Shown here piece by piece: positions 32,666-44,683 of a DNA stretch of 64,000 nucleotides. How positions within the stretch are numbered: the stretch's first letter is position 1; each line of letters starts with the position of its first letter. The DNA comes from Neolentinus lepideus HHB14362 ss-1 (Eukaryota; Basidiomycota; Agaricomycetes; Gloeophyllales; Gloeophyllaceae), in contig KV425555.1 of the NCBI GenBank assembly GCA_001632425.1, forward strand, positions 20,795 through 84,794, in the 5' to 3' direction. The notes beneath the pieces were generated by a model. The model made no database searches. It was not told the DNA's origin and saw only the letters and a program-made list of their open reading frames with translations. A program made the translations under genes and the position numbers.

Positions 32666-34977
32666 ATGCGCTTATCGGTCGCCAGGTTGCGACACTTCGC
32701 TACGGCTCTGCTCGTACTTTCGCCTTTCGTTCAGGCTCGCCAAAAAACCCTGTGTACGTCCCATAGTCGCATTCTTCTAGTTCCTTGGCCTCTAATTGCC
32801 TCCAGTCACCTCCTCCGTAACCTATTGCGCCCCGCCAGAGGCTATCCTCATCTCCCAGTTCGATGTCAAGTACTTTGCTGACAACTCGTCCGTTTTCTTC
32901 AATATCTCCGCAGCGAGTGTGGTAAGCCAGTCCACGTTTCACCCTGCATCCCCGACAATTTTGACAAATGCTTCTCAGGAAAACGACGTCAATGTCACCG
33001 CTAATCTTCTGCTGAATGTCTATGGGATTACGTTCAACTTTAGCATTAATCTATGCGACGTCCTCAGCAGCGTCCTCTGTCCCTTACCCCAATACCAACT
33101 CAACGGCTCAGAGACTCTCCAGTTGCCTGCTTCGTTAGACGTGTCGAAGAGAATCCCTGGGATCGCCTACCAGGTTCCTGACCTCGAGGCGTTCGCTCAG
33201 CTAAAACTGAACGAGGTTAGCACCGGAGATCTCAAGGCGTGTGTCCAATCGACACTGTCCAATGGCTGGTCTACTCACCAAGCCGGTGTCGAGTGGGCAA
33301 GCGGAGGTGTCGCCATTCTCGCCTTACTCTCTGCAGCCTTTTATTCCGTCATCCCAGAATCGCTTGCACCCTTCCGGTTCTTAGACTTAATTTATCTCTA
33401 CCAAGCAATCGCGACCTCTGCATTCCTAGACGTCAATTATTCCTCCCTTTACCGTGCATTTACCCTCAACTTCTCCTGGGCAATGGGTCTTTTCCCTATG
33501 TCATCGACCTCCTCCATCCAGAACTCCATCGACAACATGCGGCACAAAACTGGCGGCCATCTTGCGGACGCCAGCGGCGGCAGTGCTGTAAGCTTGGTAA
33601 ACCGTCGGCTCAGTCCGTACAATCAGGCCTTCGTCATACCCCAGCAATTGATTGACAAAGCCAGTGCTTTGCCTTCAATGGACTTCGTGAAGGGGCTCAG
33701 TCTACCATCATTAGCTGGCAACAGTTCCACCTCTGCGTTGGCGGCTCGCGACGTTGCAACCGTTACGACTACGTCCGATAACGTCCTTCAAGCTGGAATT
33801 CCTATTTATGTGAACTCCATCGGTATTGCTACGGGCAATGCGTTCATGACCATCTTCTTTGTGGTCCTCATCATGATTGCGGTTGCGGGGGCTGTTTTAG
33901 CCCTTGGATACGGCATGACCCATCTACTCTCAAGATCGCGTTGGGATCGACGAGTGAGCTTGTTCGAGTTCAAAAATCACTATCCTGCATTTGCTAGAGC
34001 GTGGGGTTTACGATTAGTGAGTGGAATTGACGTGTTTAGTGTCGGACGGTAACTGACGTTACTTCTAGGCTTTCCTTGCTTTCGGCCCTGTCGTGATCTT
34101 CACCTTCTACCAATGGACCTTGAGCGACTCTTGGTTATCCGTTCTGCTCTCTGTGATCATGTTTCTCTTCCTGCTTGCATACGTGCTGTGGCCATCCTTC
34201 CTCACACTCCGACTGGCACGACGCTCGTCAACCTTCGCGCTGTACTCGCAAGCTGACCATCTTCAGGCGCATGGGCCTCTATATGCGCAGTACCGTCAGC
34301 CTCGCTACTTCTTTTTCGCCCCCCTCATTGTCGGTGCTTTCCTTAAGGCACTGTTTGTGTCATTCTCCAAGGCCAGCGGCACGGTGCAGGTGATAGCGCT
34401 CATTATCATTGAATTTGCTGTGTTCATGGCTATTGTGGTGCTCAAGCCGTTCCGGCGGCGGGGCGGCGATTTCCTCGCGGGCTACCTGGCTATTACCAGG
34501 TTGGTATGTACGGGGTTACTGGTCTCATTCATTGAACACTTGAATGTGAAACCTATACCCCGTACCGCCATCGGAGCTGTCATTGCTGTCATTTGGGCCG
34601 TGGCCGTCGTCGTTATGTTCTTCAACATCCTCGTCAACCTTGGGCTACAGAGACTATGGCGCCGTCGTCGGGTCTCCGACGAAACGTCTCGTGGGGAGTC
34701 GCCTATTCTGGAGAAGGGCGATTCCAATGAGAAGGTCCGCCGGTCATGGCCACAGCTACCAGAAGGCGACTATTCACGAGAGGTGCCTGGCGGATACTCG
34801 CAAGGTGACGCGTCTGACTCAACATTGAACGGGTCGTCGCCGCCAAGACGTCACTCACTACGCGTTTCTACCATTCCCTCCGATTATTCACCCGAAGGAT
34901 CGCGATCCTCATCGCCTATACAAAGGACTCCTGCTTCCCGTTTCGAGCCTCTTCCTCCTCACCGCGAGGATCTATGA
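32666..34977 (+). CDS. TRP-like ion channel / FLC family with ML-like domain
   Basis: This belongs to the fungal Flc/Pkd2-like group, implicated in calcium homeostasis, ER FAD transport or cell-wall integrity. A signal peptide (RLRHFATALLVLSPFVQA) lies in exon 1. Splicing at about 32751 gives LFTSSVTYCAPPEA, the start of the ML-like lipid-recognition domain with paired cysteines (NLCDVLSSVLCPLPQYQ). Several membrane helices follow from about residue 190 to 600, and the cytosolic tail is Ser/Pro/Arg-rich. Three introns are visible (about 32751-32804, 32920-32979, 34014-34068). The exact cargo or ion cannot be told from sequence. Confidence 0.85.
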
Positions 34978-35508
34978 AAAGGACTCTGTTTCTCTGTGCC
35001 TATATTTGCATCGTTCTGCCACACCGAAGGAATCTACACTGCATCTACTATTATTTGCACTTTACTCCATATCGAGTAGTCGTCTGTTACAATGCATTTA
35101 CCTGGCTTTCTTTATATTCTCACTAACGCTTACTGCGACTCCTCACACTCCTTTACTGTAGAAATCTGTACTATAAGGATTCGGGCTAATTATTATATCA
35201 TGCCTTTCACGACATAGATGTTTCCTAACCTCTTATGTATCGTTTAGGAGTCTTGGTGCCAGCGGAATGGAATCATTGTATTAAACTACTGCACAGTGAT
35301 GAGACGATGGTGGGGTGCCGAGCTTGCACGAAGGGCAGGCAGTGCATGCGCGGGAGGCGCGCTTGTGGCTGAGAAACGCGACTAATTTCCGACCAATTAG
35401 CCCCTTTCGCCGCAATTCACCGCATCTATGCGTGTTCTAATGCGCTCCTGTTGACCAGCATCCCTATTGGACTCGGAGACCTAAGATATTGGAAGGAGAC
35501 TTTCCAGG
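34978..35508. other. Intergenic: FLC-like 3' flank and SET methyltransferase promoter
   Basis: These 531 bp begin T/A-rich (3' flank) and become GC-richer near 35330-35370. An ACGCGA element occurs at 35376-35381, about 130 bp before the proposed start. No gene is seen. Confidence 0.45.
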
Positions 35509-38500
35509 ATGTCATTTTCGCGGAGAGTACCGGCATCACCGCTGCCCTGCTGGGAGGCTTTCGAAGGTATGTAGCCTCACTAATGGTGGCGCTCTTGCGA
35601 AGTGAAGCATTTTTCACTGAATTTCTCGTTTGATCGTCTAAGAGGGTCGTTCCCAGATTTCATCACAGACATCATCGGAAGGCTCTGATGAATTAGAGCA
35701 CGAAGATGAGACCATTGTCCCGAGCTCGCCTGTTCAGAAACGCAAGACACGAGAAGATCCTTCGCCTGTCAAGACTGTCAAGAAGCCTAAGCTGCATAGT
35801 GCTCCCGGTGACGCGCTCAATTCGCGTGGTCGGCCAGCACCCCGTAGACGGACTTTGAACATCAACCGTGATCTACCTCCAGTTCATGGCAGTGGTGGCA
35901 CATCCTCCGGGTCTCCTCTGAAAAGTCCCACGAGCACAATTCCTAGTACTCCTAGTAGCAATGGACAGGTGAATGGCAGGCCTAGAGGTGGCACGCCTGA
36001 TAGTCCCGATCTTACTACAGTAGTCTCCCAAGTCCGAAAACGTCCCGCATCTCAAGGCAGCCCATTGTCTGCTACCAAAAGTAATCAAGGCAAATTGAAT
36101 CTACCGTTTTTCAAGCACCCTGGTCCTGTTTCTGCTTCTGCTCTTTCTAGCAAACTCATTCCAACCTCTTCGGCCCTGAAGACACCCGCAAACAAGGACC
36201 AAGGTTCGTGTTCATATACATAGCGTGATTTTCCAGTTAGTGAGCAGATATGGACATTCTCGAACTGAAGGCAAGCGCCCCAAATCTCACACTATTCCTT
36301 TTCCTTCAACTGCTCCTCCTGCCTATCGACGACGGCGGTCATCCCTTAAGATCTTCGCACGGCCATCCCCATTACGTACAGGCTCTTCACCAGGTCCTGC
36401 ACATCAAGGCAACGACGACGATGGTAGTCTAGATCTAACAACGCCGACACCCTCGCCTCCTCCTACTCGAAATTTCACGCAAAGTGGTCTTGAGACAGAC
36501 CCTATCTGTATCGATTCGGACGATGACGGGAATGCAAACGCTACCCCCGTTAAAGTCAAAGCCTCTTCGTCCGGTACACTGCAGTACAGTCCAGTTGTCG
36601 ATCTATGTAGTAGTGAAGACGAGGGACCGAGGGAAGAGGAAGAAGATGAGGAAGGGCAACCACCAGTCACCTTTTACCGGTCACCTAGCCCCTTGGCAAT
36701 ATCGCCCCATCTGCCTACGTCCTCACCGGAGTGGGAGCAAAATTCCGCAGTGGATGGCGTCGAACCGAGTATGGAATGCGAGGCGGTGAGCCATTGTATT
36801 AATATGAACATAAAATATTCACGGGCTGAATCTTTTCATACACAGGATCTCGGCGCGGGTACAAATGTTCCTGCTGTAAGCGATCAACAGGACTTCCTCG
36901 ACGAACAAAACGATGGTTTCAAGGAAGGAATTCCCTCAATGCCTGTTACTGTGAAGAGAGGCATGGACTACCCCGAAGAGGCAGTTGTGTTGGACGAAAA
37001 TCAACGAGCCGTACCAAACCATGATATTCCCACTGAGGATGATAGCCTACCTCAAGATCATTCTGAATATCAATCTGTTGGAGCTGACTGGGTGCTCCAG
37101 ACTGCTGCAGACGAAAGTACTATGAAGGATGAACAGTCTATGCTGACCGTTCCAGATGAAGAAGCAATGGAGCTAAGTGTTATCGGCACTGTCTATAGTG
37201 TGCATGAAGTACATCCTGAAAGTTTACGGAAGTCGCCTGTTGCTACAGCAGAAGCAGCAGTACCTGCCATTCAAGACGATGAGAGTCCATGTCAGATTTA
37301 TGTTTCTCCTTCCATCCCAAGCGGTAATACTTCAGCGGGACTTACAGGCCAAGACGCTGAGATGTCATCTCATGCTACTTCTTCTCCTTCCGTGTCCTCG
37401 CCATCCTCATTGGTCAATCAACGCGGTAAGGTCGTGTTCAAGGGGTCAAAGTACTCACGGGAGACAGGGTACTTGGCGCGCGCCTTTCGTCAACTGCCCA
37501 GTCCGAGTGAGCCGACTACTGGGAATTCATGTGTGCGAGTGTCTCCTACTTCTCAGTCCGCGCTCGACAACGAACCGAACGAACCCTTCGATATTCGACG
37601 TGCAAGCACTACCAGCACCGCGCAACAAGTGGCTCAAACCCCTCACAGTTCCGCTTCTGCGCCATCTGATGCAAGCGAGGAGCGAGTCGAGGACTTGCTC
37701 GAACCTGCGTCCAGCCAGCCAGAAGCTTCAGAATCTGCTGATCTCGAGACTCCTGTGACGACTGCGGCAGATAATAATACCGCAGAAGACTTGCCTCACG
37801 TTGGTATCGCATTCAATGTGAATGCTATACAAACGTTAACTTTGGTTCTCATTGCAGGTTTCTGATGCCCTTGAGAATGATTTCAGTCTGGTGACTGACA
37901 TGTCCGCAATGCGTCTTCCATTCGTCACAGGTAGCCAATTTCTGCTGACATCTCTGTAGCTAGTGCTTACTCCGACATTCTGGTATTGCAGCGTTGTCGT
38001 CTTACATCGAGAACGGGAAGGAAGTGTACGATCTGACTTGGGACACGGACACCGAGGGTGTTAGCGATTCTGAAGAAGCTATGGCTTCTGCTATGCAGCT
38101 CACAGACATACTCCCTAACTACCGAAGTGATTTCCCAGGTGCGAATTCGTCAGAACTACAAAGGAAGTTATACTGATCATTCCAACGTTTGGATTGTCAG
38201 GGAACGACGAGGATAACGATCCCTTTCGCTTCAGCCAGGAATTGCCCTTCGTTACTGGCATAAAGGCTTCCTACGATGGTCCTCGTGTCGTGTCCAGACC
38301 CATAACTCCCGAAGAAATGTTTGGATTGCGAGACCATATACTAGGATCTATCCCTCAGACCACGCCCCTAAGCGCCGGTGATGTTGTAGACACGGCCGGT
38401 GACGACGCTGCATCTCCTCCCGGGAGCCCATCTTGGGGAGAATCTGCGTCGTCGTCGAACGTACCATTCCCATCTCGGCGACCTCCAGATGTCATTGGCA

Positions 38501-40256
38501 CAGAAGAGATAGCTAACCCAGAACCTTTCTCTCCTATACCCGGACAATTAGTTAGTACTTCAGTTTATCGCACATTTTCCTGTGCCTAATTTCTTGTCAG
38601 ATTGACATGCTCGCAGGATCTACTGCCGCAGATAACCCAGATGATTTTGTCCGTGATTTCCTCACACTCATTGACACGGCAGCTGACAGTAACCACAGCG
38701 CTCCGAGTCACCCGTTGTAGTGGCACGCAAGTCTCGCCGAGTTCTTTCACGGTCAAGTTCAGCATCGTCTTGGTTAAGCGATCCAATGGACATAGCACAT
38801 CCACCGGATATCTCCTATGCAACGCAAGGGTCATCTAGAGACAGTAGCCTGGTGACAGAAACAGAAGACATTTCTTCAGGAATCAGAGGAATCTCTCTCG
38901 AGACTTGGGCGTCTCCAGGACCATCGTCGCCTCAAGACTACTACCAGGCCAAAGATATGCCCCATCTCCTTCAAGACCATATCAATTCACTGCCGCCCAG
39001 TTACCTCAAGTCGGATTTCGTAAGAGAAATATTCGAGGCGCATATCAGTGAAAGCACAGCTGAGGATGAACCGGATGCCCCTCAAATTCGCATTTACAAT
39101 CCCATTGAAGGTGATGACGAGACTTCCCCTCCTTGGGAATTTCATTATTCGAACCATATGTGGCATGGAGAAGGTGTGCCAGCACCGGAGTATTCGAAAG
39201 TACGCTGCAGCTGCAAGGGCCCGTGTGACCCAAAATCGAAGACATGCGCTTGCCTGCGCCGCCAGGAAGGATACACCAGAGATGCTGAGGGTGCAAAAGG
39301 TTTCATGTACGACAACAAAGGTCGACTCAACATGAAACTTATGCAATATCCCATCTTTGAGTGTAACGACCTCTGCAGCTGCTCGGATGAGTGCAGAAAT
39401 CGTGTAAGTCGGAAGGATAGCCGTGAAGGGTGACTCCTCTGATTGGCCTTCTTCATATTTCAGGTCGTACAGCACGGTAGAAAGTGTTCTATCAACATTG
39501 TCAAAACGAAGGAAAAGGGATGGGGTAAGCGCCGGTCCTTGTCTGGCAGATGCATATACCTGAAATCGTACCTTGCCAGGGGTCTTTGCTGGTGAAAAGC
39601 CGATTCCTGAGGGAACGTACCTCGGAATCTACTCAGGCGAGCTTCTGAGTGACGCAGAGGGGGAAGAAAGAGGACTGTAAATGGCCCTCCTCTGGTTCCT
39701 TGTATGCTGCTGACATAGCTCTCGGTTAACAGTAAATACAACAAGTTTGGACGAACATACTTATTCAATATCGACTGGTGGTATCTACAAAGGGATGAGC
39801 CAGAGATTAAATATGTCGTTGACGCCTATCATATAGGTAACGTAAGTGCCGCTGCAATCATGACTAGTCTTGTCACTGACCGTGAAATCGCAGTTTACAC
39901 GCTTCTTGGTAAGTTGGCTTACCTCGTTGGCTTGTCATATGTTACCCACCACTCGGTTTAGAATCACAGCTGCGCCCCCAACTGTTGCCTAGTTCCGTGC
40001 TACGTCAATGAGGGCAACCTTGAAAAGCCCCTCTTCACTGTCTTCACGCTGCATGACGTTCAACCATATGAGGAACTGTGTTTCTCGTATAGGGGGCTCG
40101 ACGATGACTCAGACGTAAGCATGTTCCCCTTGAGCCTCACCAAACTGATGAGGGTACATGCAGGACGAGCACCAGTCGGCGCCGAATCAAACTGACGCAA
40201 TCTATGTGCCGTGCAGATGTGGTGCGGCCACATGCAAGGGCAAAATGTTCCTGTGA
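35509..40256 (+). CDS. SET-domain histone H3K9 methyltransferase (Clr4/SUV39/DIM-5 type)
   Basis: The product is predicted to methylate histone H3 lysine 9 and nucleate heterochromatin. The N-terminal two thirds (about 35509-38900) are disordered and Ser/Pro/Asp/Glu-rich; no chromodomain was seen. The C-terminal part holds the pre-SET cysteine cluster (KVRCSCKGPCDPKSKTCACL and FECNDLCSCSDECRNRVVQ), the SET core (GVFAGEKPIPEGTYLGIYSG, then FTRFL|NHSCAPNC across an intron, then ELCFSYRG) and post-SET CRCGAATCKGKMFL. The start was chosen as MSFSRRVPASPLP, whose exon splices at 35569 into EGRSQISSQTSSEG. Two SUMO-interaction-like motifs occur (PICIDSDDD near 36500, VVDLCSSEDE near 36595). About 13 introns are present. 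Confidence 0.88.
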
Positions 40257-40546
40257 GCTAGATTACTATCTGTCATGCATCAATGCTATCATTTGTACAA
40301 TTCTCTGTCTCTTTACATCGGCGAAGATGACAAACGACAGTATGGATAATATTCTGCTATCTTGATCTGTCATTGAAGGTGTCGCTAAAACTCATACTTA
40401 ACGGAGCACGAGCACGAGTTCTTAGAAGGCCTTCAAGGAATCTACTGGTCTGCTGCATTTCGTATAAGTATATGATACCAATATCAGTACAGCGCCAAGG
40501 ACGGCTTGGTGCTCAGGCTAGGTTAGACGAGGGAATAGCGCCGGTA

Positions 40547-43500
40547 TTACAGTGCATGCACCAGTCGCTGCCGTGGTGAAATCACGGCCACCACCTTGCT
40601 ACTCATATCGAAGAGGTCGCCATTCTGTCTAGCCACGAGTTCAGGTAACTGCTCTGCTTCCACACGTCCGCCCAGCAACTTCTCGACGTTGGTGGACCCA
40701 AGTGCAATCGCCTGCGCCTTGTCTATGCTTCCGTCTGTTTCCAGAGCAGCCTATAGATCACAACCGTTCTCATCAGATGTGAAGGCTTGCTTAGCTAAAG
40801 TGCAACGCACCCATGCTACATCAAATGCCAAGTTACGAGCGCTCCATTTCTCCTGCGAAGGATATCAGCCACTACCCTCCTGCTCACCGTAGATGGTTTA
40901 CCCACCTCAATACCTAGACCAACGGTAATATTGTACTTGAGCAGTTTTGCAATCGCACTGTCGCGGGTCAAGGGTGGCCCCTGCAGACTGCTGGACTGTT
41001 AGATAGCATACGGAGAAGATATGTTCGTAGACCCACATCCGTCTAGACTCCCATACAGTTGGGAAAGGCCGAGAAGGACTGACAATGACACCAATATTTG
41101 CCTCCGCAATCTCAGCAGCAAGCAAATGCGCCTCGGACGCCCCAGTGATGGTCATCTTCAAGTTAATGCTCTTGACTGCCTCCACTTCCTTCTTGAGTAG
41201 AATCAACGTCGCGATGATATCGGCGCTATGGACTTCCACCACCAAAGGTTTAATGCCCTTGAAGCACAGTCAGTTTGTTTTGAGACAATGCTCGAATGGA
41301 GTGCTTCACCTGTGTCACTTTCTTGGACCACTTTCCGACTTCGCTCTTCGGAGGATCCAACAACAGATGCCGCAGCGCGGCAACCTGCGTGCTCACGCTA
41401 GGTGTAGCACCAGTGTGACCGATAGAAACATGCAGAGCCGTCACCTCCTGTATCACCGCGCCTTCCTCTAGTCTGTGCGCCGCTCCAGTAGAAAAGCTGA
41501 CGCCTAGACCAGAAATGAAGCCCAGGTTGATAGGGGCGGTCACAGCTTTTGTAACACCGAAGCGATATGCCAAGCTACAAGGGCAACGTTCAGCCGTGTT
41601 TGCCGGATTCATGAAACCCGCTCACAGTGCATCCCGGCTGGCGAACTCCAGGCCATCAGCAGCGCGCACAAGCGCTGCATCGCCTCCAATAATCTTGGGT
41701 GTCGGGCTCTCCAAAGGATCGTAGATGTACCCATCTGCCGTCGATATTTCTCCTTCGATGTGTACCAGGCCCAACGGCGAGCCAAATGACACGAGACCGC
41801 TTAGGGACTTGTGAGATGCTATAGTCAGCTCATCAACATAACACCTACGGAGATATAGAGCCTCCTTGGAGGTCAATCGTCTCCGCCTTCTCAACCGTCT
41901 GTGCCGTTACACACGAGTCATATCTCCCGAGACACTGGATCCTCCCCTCCTCCACAACCACAACACCGTACGGCTCCTCCTCGACGCTGAACACCTCCTG
42001 CACACCTTCCTGGCCAGGAATGTATACGCTGCTGACATTAGCAAACAAAACAATATTCGAGGAAGTCGCTTTGAGTTCTAGGGGAGGCAAGCCCTCGTAC
42101 GTCACAGCGTCTACAGCCTCCTTGTCGAAGTTGGGTACTTTCGGTGTACTCTGGAAGCTCTTGGGCTTCTCTACGACGTGAGGAGAGTGGAGTTGGGGTA
42201 TGCCGTCGATGAAGACTTGGGTAGGTGTGGCACCCAGTGCGAGAGGGTGGCTGCGAGGCAAATTAGGATGGTGCAAGGGAATCGTGCAGGAAAAGCTGCT
42301 TGCCTATCCCACACGACGACATCTAGTGACCATCGTCTTTAAAGGAGAGCCATATGCGTAATAACTAATAAGACATACCAGCGTCCCAGCCTTACAAACA
42401 CGACTTAACTTGGATTCATCGAGCGAGTAGTATCTACGCACCTGCCTTGATATACCCAATCCTATGATCCAGCCCCATAATGGTAGCCGGCGTACTCGTG
42501 ACCGAAGCTATGGCCAAGTTCTCTGGGAGACCATAATAGAATGCCTGCTGAGCCTCATACAGCAGGTACCTCGAGTTCAGCACGGGGTGGTCGCTCTGGC
42601 AGGAATTCTTCGGATGAACGCTGTTGTAGGATGCGTGGGTAGGATACACTGACCTTCATGACGACTTGCAAACCGTTTTCAGCCAGGATGCGAGGGGCAA
42701 ATTCCGATCCGCGGTAGGCTTCTCGCTTGTACCTGACCACAGGTCAGCCCAACCCGAGAAGGACCCCAACACCATGTACCTTGCGTTGGTAGCAAATATG
42801 GCAACCGCAGGTGGGTGTCCTATATACCTCCTTAGGACACGAGGAACCATGATTATCTAGGTTAGCTCACCGTACGCTCGCTTCAACACGTCCGGGACGA
42901 GGTACGCCTCGTGCGCATGGTGGAAAGCAGCGATCGGGAACTCGAACTCGTTGGACAGCTACCATCCAGCTCATCAGCACCACTTCCTCATCGCTTCCCC
43001 GCAACATATGCGACGTACCCGGACTATATCATCCAAGTCGACCGCCTCATAACAATGCGTCTGTACCTGGTGGCGATGTCAGGTATGCGTTCAGTACGAT
43101 ACTGCCTACTTTGCGTATCTACCTTCACTTTTCCGCGGAGCGTGGCAACCAGTGCTTCCCACTGGATGTCTTCGGGATATTCTCCGAGGCCAGCCCAGTC
43201 CTTCCTCAACGCGCGATGGCAGTACGCATCTTGAGCTTCTTTGATTTGTCTTGCTTTGTTGTACCTGAAGGTATAAGGCGCATGTTACAGAGACATGATG
43301 CGCAGATGTAAGCTGGACTAGACTGACGCTTCACGCCATGCCCACATCGTGTCCATACGAGTCCCGCGATAAACCCTGTCTTTATAGAGGTAAACGGTCT
43401 CAGTAATAGTGTGATTGCGCGCATATAGTCGGATACCAACCAGGATTCTCGCCTGGAACCGTACATGAATTTTTAAAAAGTATTATTGCCATCGGGATAA

Positions 43501-44523
43501 GAGCAACGCACCACATGCATGTCTGGATGCGGTCACGTAACGTCAATCAACAGGACGTTCCAATAACGGGAACTATTTCTTACTTCATATGTCTCCATCT
43601 CGGTGGTCCACGCCCACCGACTACTTCATATGGAGGCTCGAGCAAGAGAGAAGTGGGGGAACGCTCGGCCGTTCTGCGTAACTTGATGACAAACCCTTGC
43701 CCGCCTACACCACGCAAACAATTGCCTTTTAGATGACTATATAAGTGGAATAGAGTATACCGATAGCATTGGCAGAGCCAGGCAGTACGAGGGAGGTTGT
43801 GACGCCACCGGCAATAGACAGGTTGTATGAATCATCGTGAGTATTGAGACCGTCCAATGAACGCAGCCAAGGCAGGATTGGACCATTCAGAGAGTTGTCA
43901 TCGCCACTCGCACCCTCAAGCTCCGGAGATGATGCATCACCAATGTGTGAATGCAAATCGACGATGCCGGGAGTAACCCAGCGACCCTCTGCGTCATATT
44001 CGACCAGGTTATGCTTGAACTTGTCTAGGGTCCCTCGGGAGACATGACCCACTTCCTTGATGAGACCTCTGTCCAGAAGAATGCCGCCCTTGATAACCTC
44101 TGTCCCGTTCTGCGCCCCGGTCCAAATCCGCGCGTTCTTGATCAGGACGGGCTTGGTACCAGGAGCGAACCTGTCTGAATATGACCTCTTGTAGAAGTCT
44201 GCTGGAGGGCCGGGCTGAAAGTCATTCGCAAGACATTTTGCTGTGATAGTATCTGCATCTGGCGGCTGGGGTGGTCGTGGTCGTGGCCAAGGCAGCCCGT
44301 GCTGAGTCTGAGATATTACAAGGAGCGTTCCAACCACACCCAGGGCGACCCAGAGCAACCTGAACGTTTTGCTTTGCTTGCTGTAGGTCTCATACATTGT
44401 GAGACCCTTCATGGTTGCAAACAAGCCTCGGCAGCAGGAGGACGAGTATGCCCTCGGCGCAGCACCTGCAATGCGTTCGAAGGCTGGTATCAGGTTGTTT
44501 TTCCACGATATGCGATCGACCAT
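40547..44523 (-). CDS. Membrane-anchored amidohydrolase (CE9-like metal-dependent hydrolase), copy A
   Basis: The product is a large metal-dependent hydrolase of the amidohydrolase superfamily, often labelled carbohydrate esterase 9 in basidiomycetes; the substrate is unknown. A single N-terminal helix (LLWVALGVVGTLLVI) suggests a type II membrane anchor. Metal-site motifs appear in order: VDLHSHIG, then AAFHHAHE, then SDHPVLNSRYLLYEAQQA. A second composite-domain half follows (GSTNVEKLLG, ISPRQRLVHAL). It is a paralog of the inverted copy B, with matching introns including an 11-nt micro-exon at 43512-43522. The start at 44523 is the first ATG; an inner ATG at 44412 would leave an 18-residue cytosolic tail, closer to copy B, and may be the true start. 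Confidence 0.83.
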
Positions 44524-44563
44524 CAATTAATATTAATTAGCGATGCCTGGGGGATACTTTTGT

Positions 44564-44569
44564 CACGTG
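44564..44569. promoter_or_regulatory. CACGTG box in the divergent amidohydrolase A / CANIN-like promoter
   Basis: CACGTG followed by A lies in the 160-bp region between the divergent start codons at 44523 and 44684. It could bind a bHLH factor, but which gene it would serve is unknown. Confidence 0.3.
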
Positions 44570-44593
44570 ATTTTATAATGTCAAGGGTCCTGC

Positions 44594-44630
44594 GACGCGC
44601 CCACATACTAGACGCGCTTTGTTGACGCGC
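44594..44630. promoter_or_regulatory. Three GACGCGC repeats (MBF-like) before the CANIN-like gene
   Basis: GACGCGC occurs at 44594-44600, 44611-44617 and 44624-44630, 54-90 bp upstream of the ATG at 44684. The ACGCG core is the MBF recognition element of G1/S genes in yeasts. Clustering of three copies in 37 bp is unlikely to be chance, although the bound factor is inferred. Confidence 0.5.
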
Positions 44631-44683
44631 TTCTCAATTAGCCTCAATCAGCCATCACCAGTACTCCTTTGTGGACTGACACA

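Noticed and set aside
38987..39475. 162-codon minus-strand open frame
   Set aside because: Antisense to the pre-SET/SET exons; its cysteines reflect the real gene's cysteine codons.
43206..43466. Apparent frameshift in amidohydrolase A after GENP
   Set aside because: A 58-nt intron (GTTGGT...AAAG) restores the conserved DRVYRGTRMDT, so the gene is not broken.
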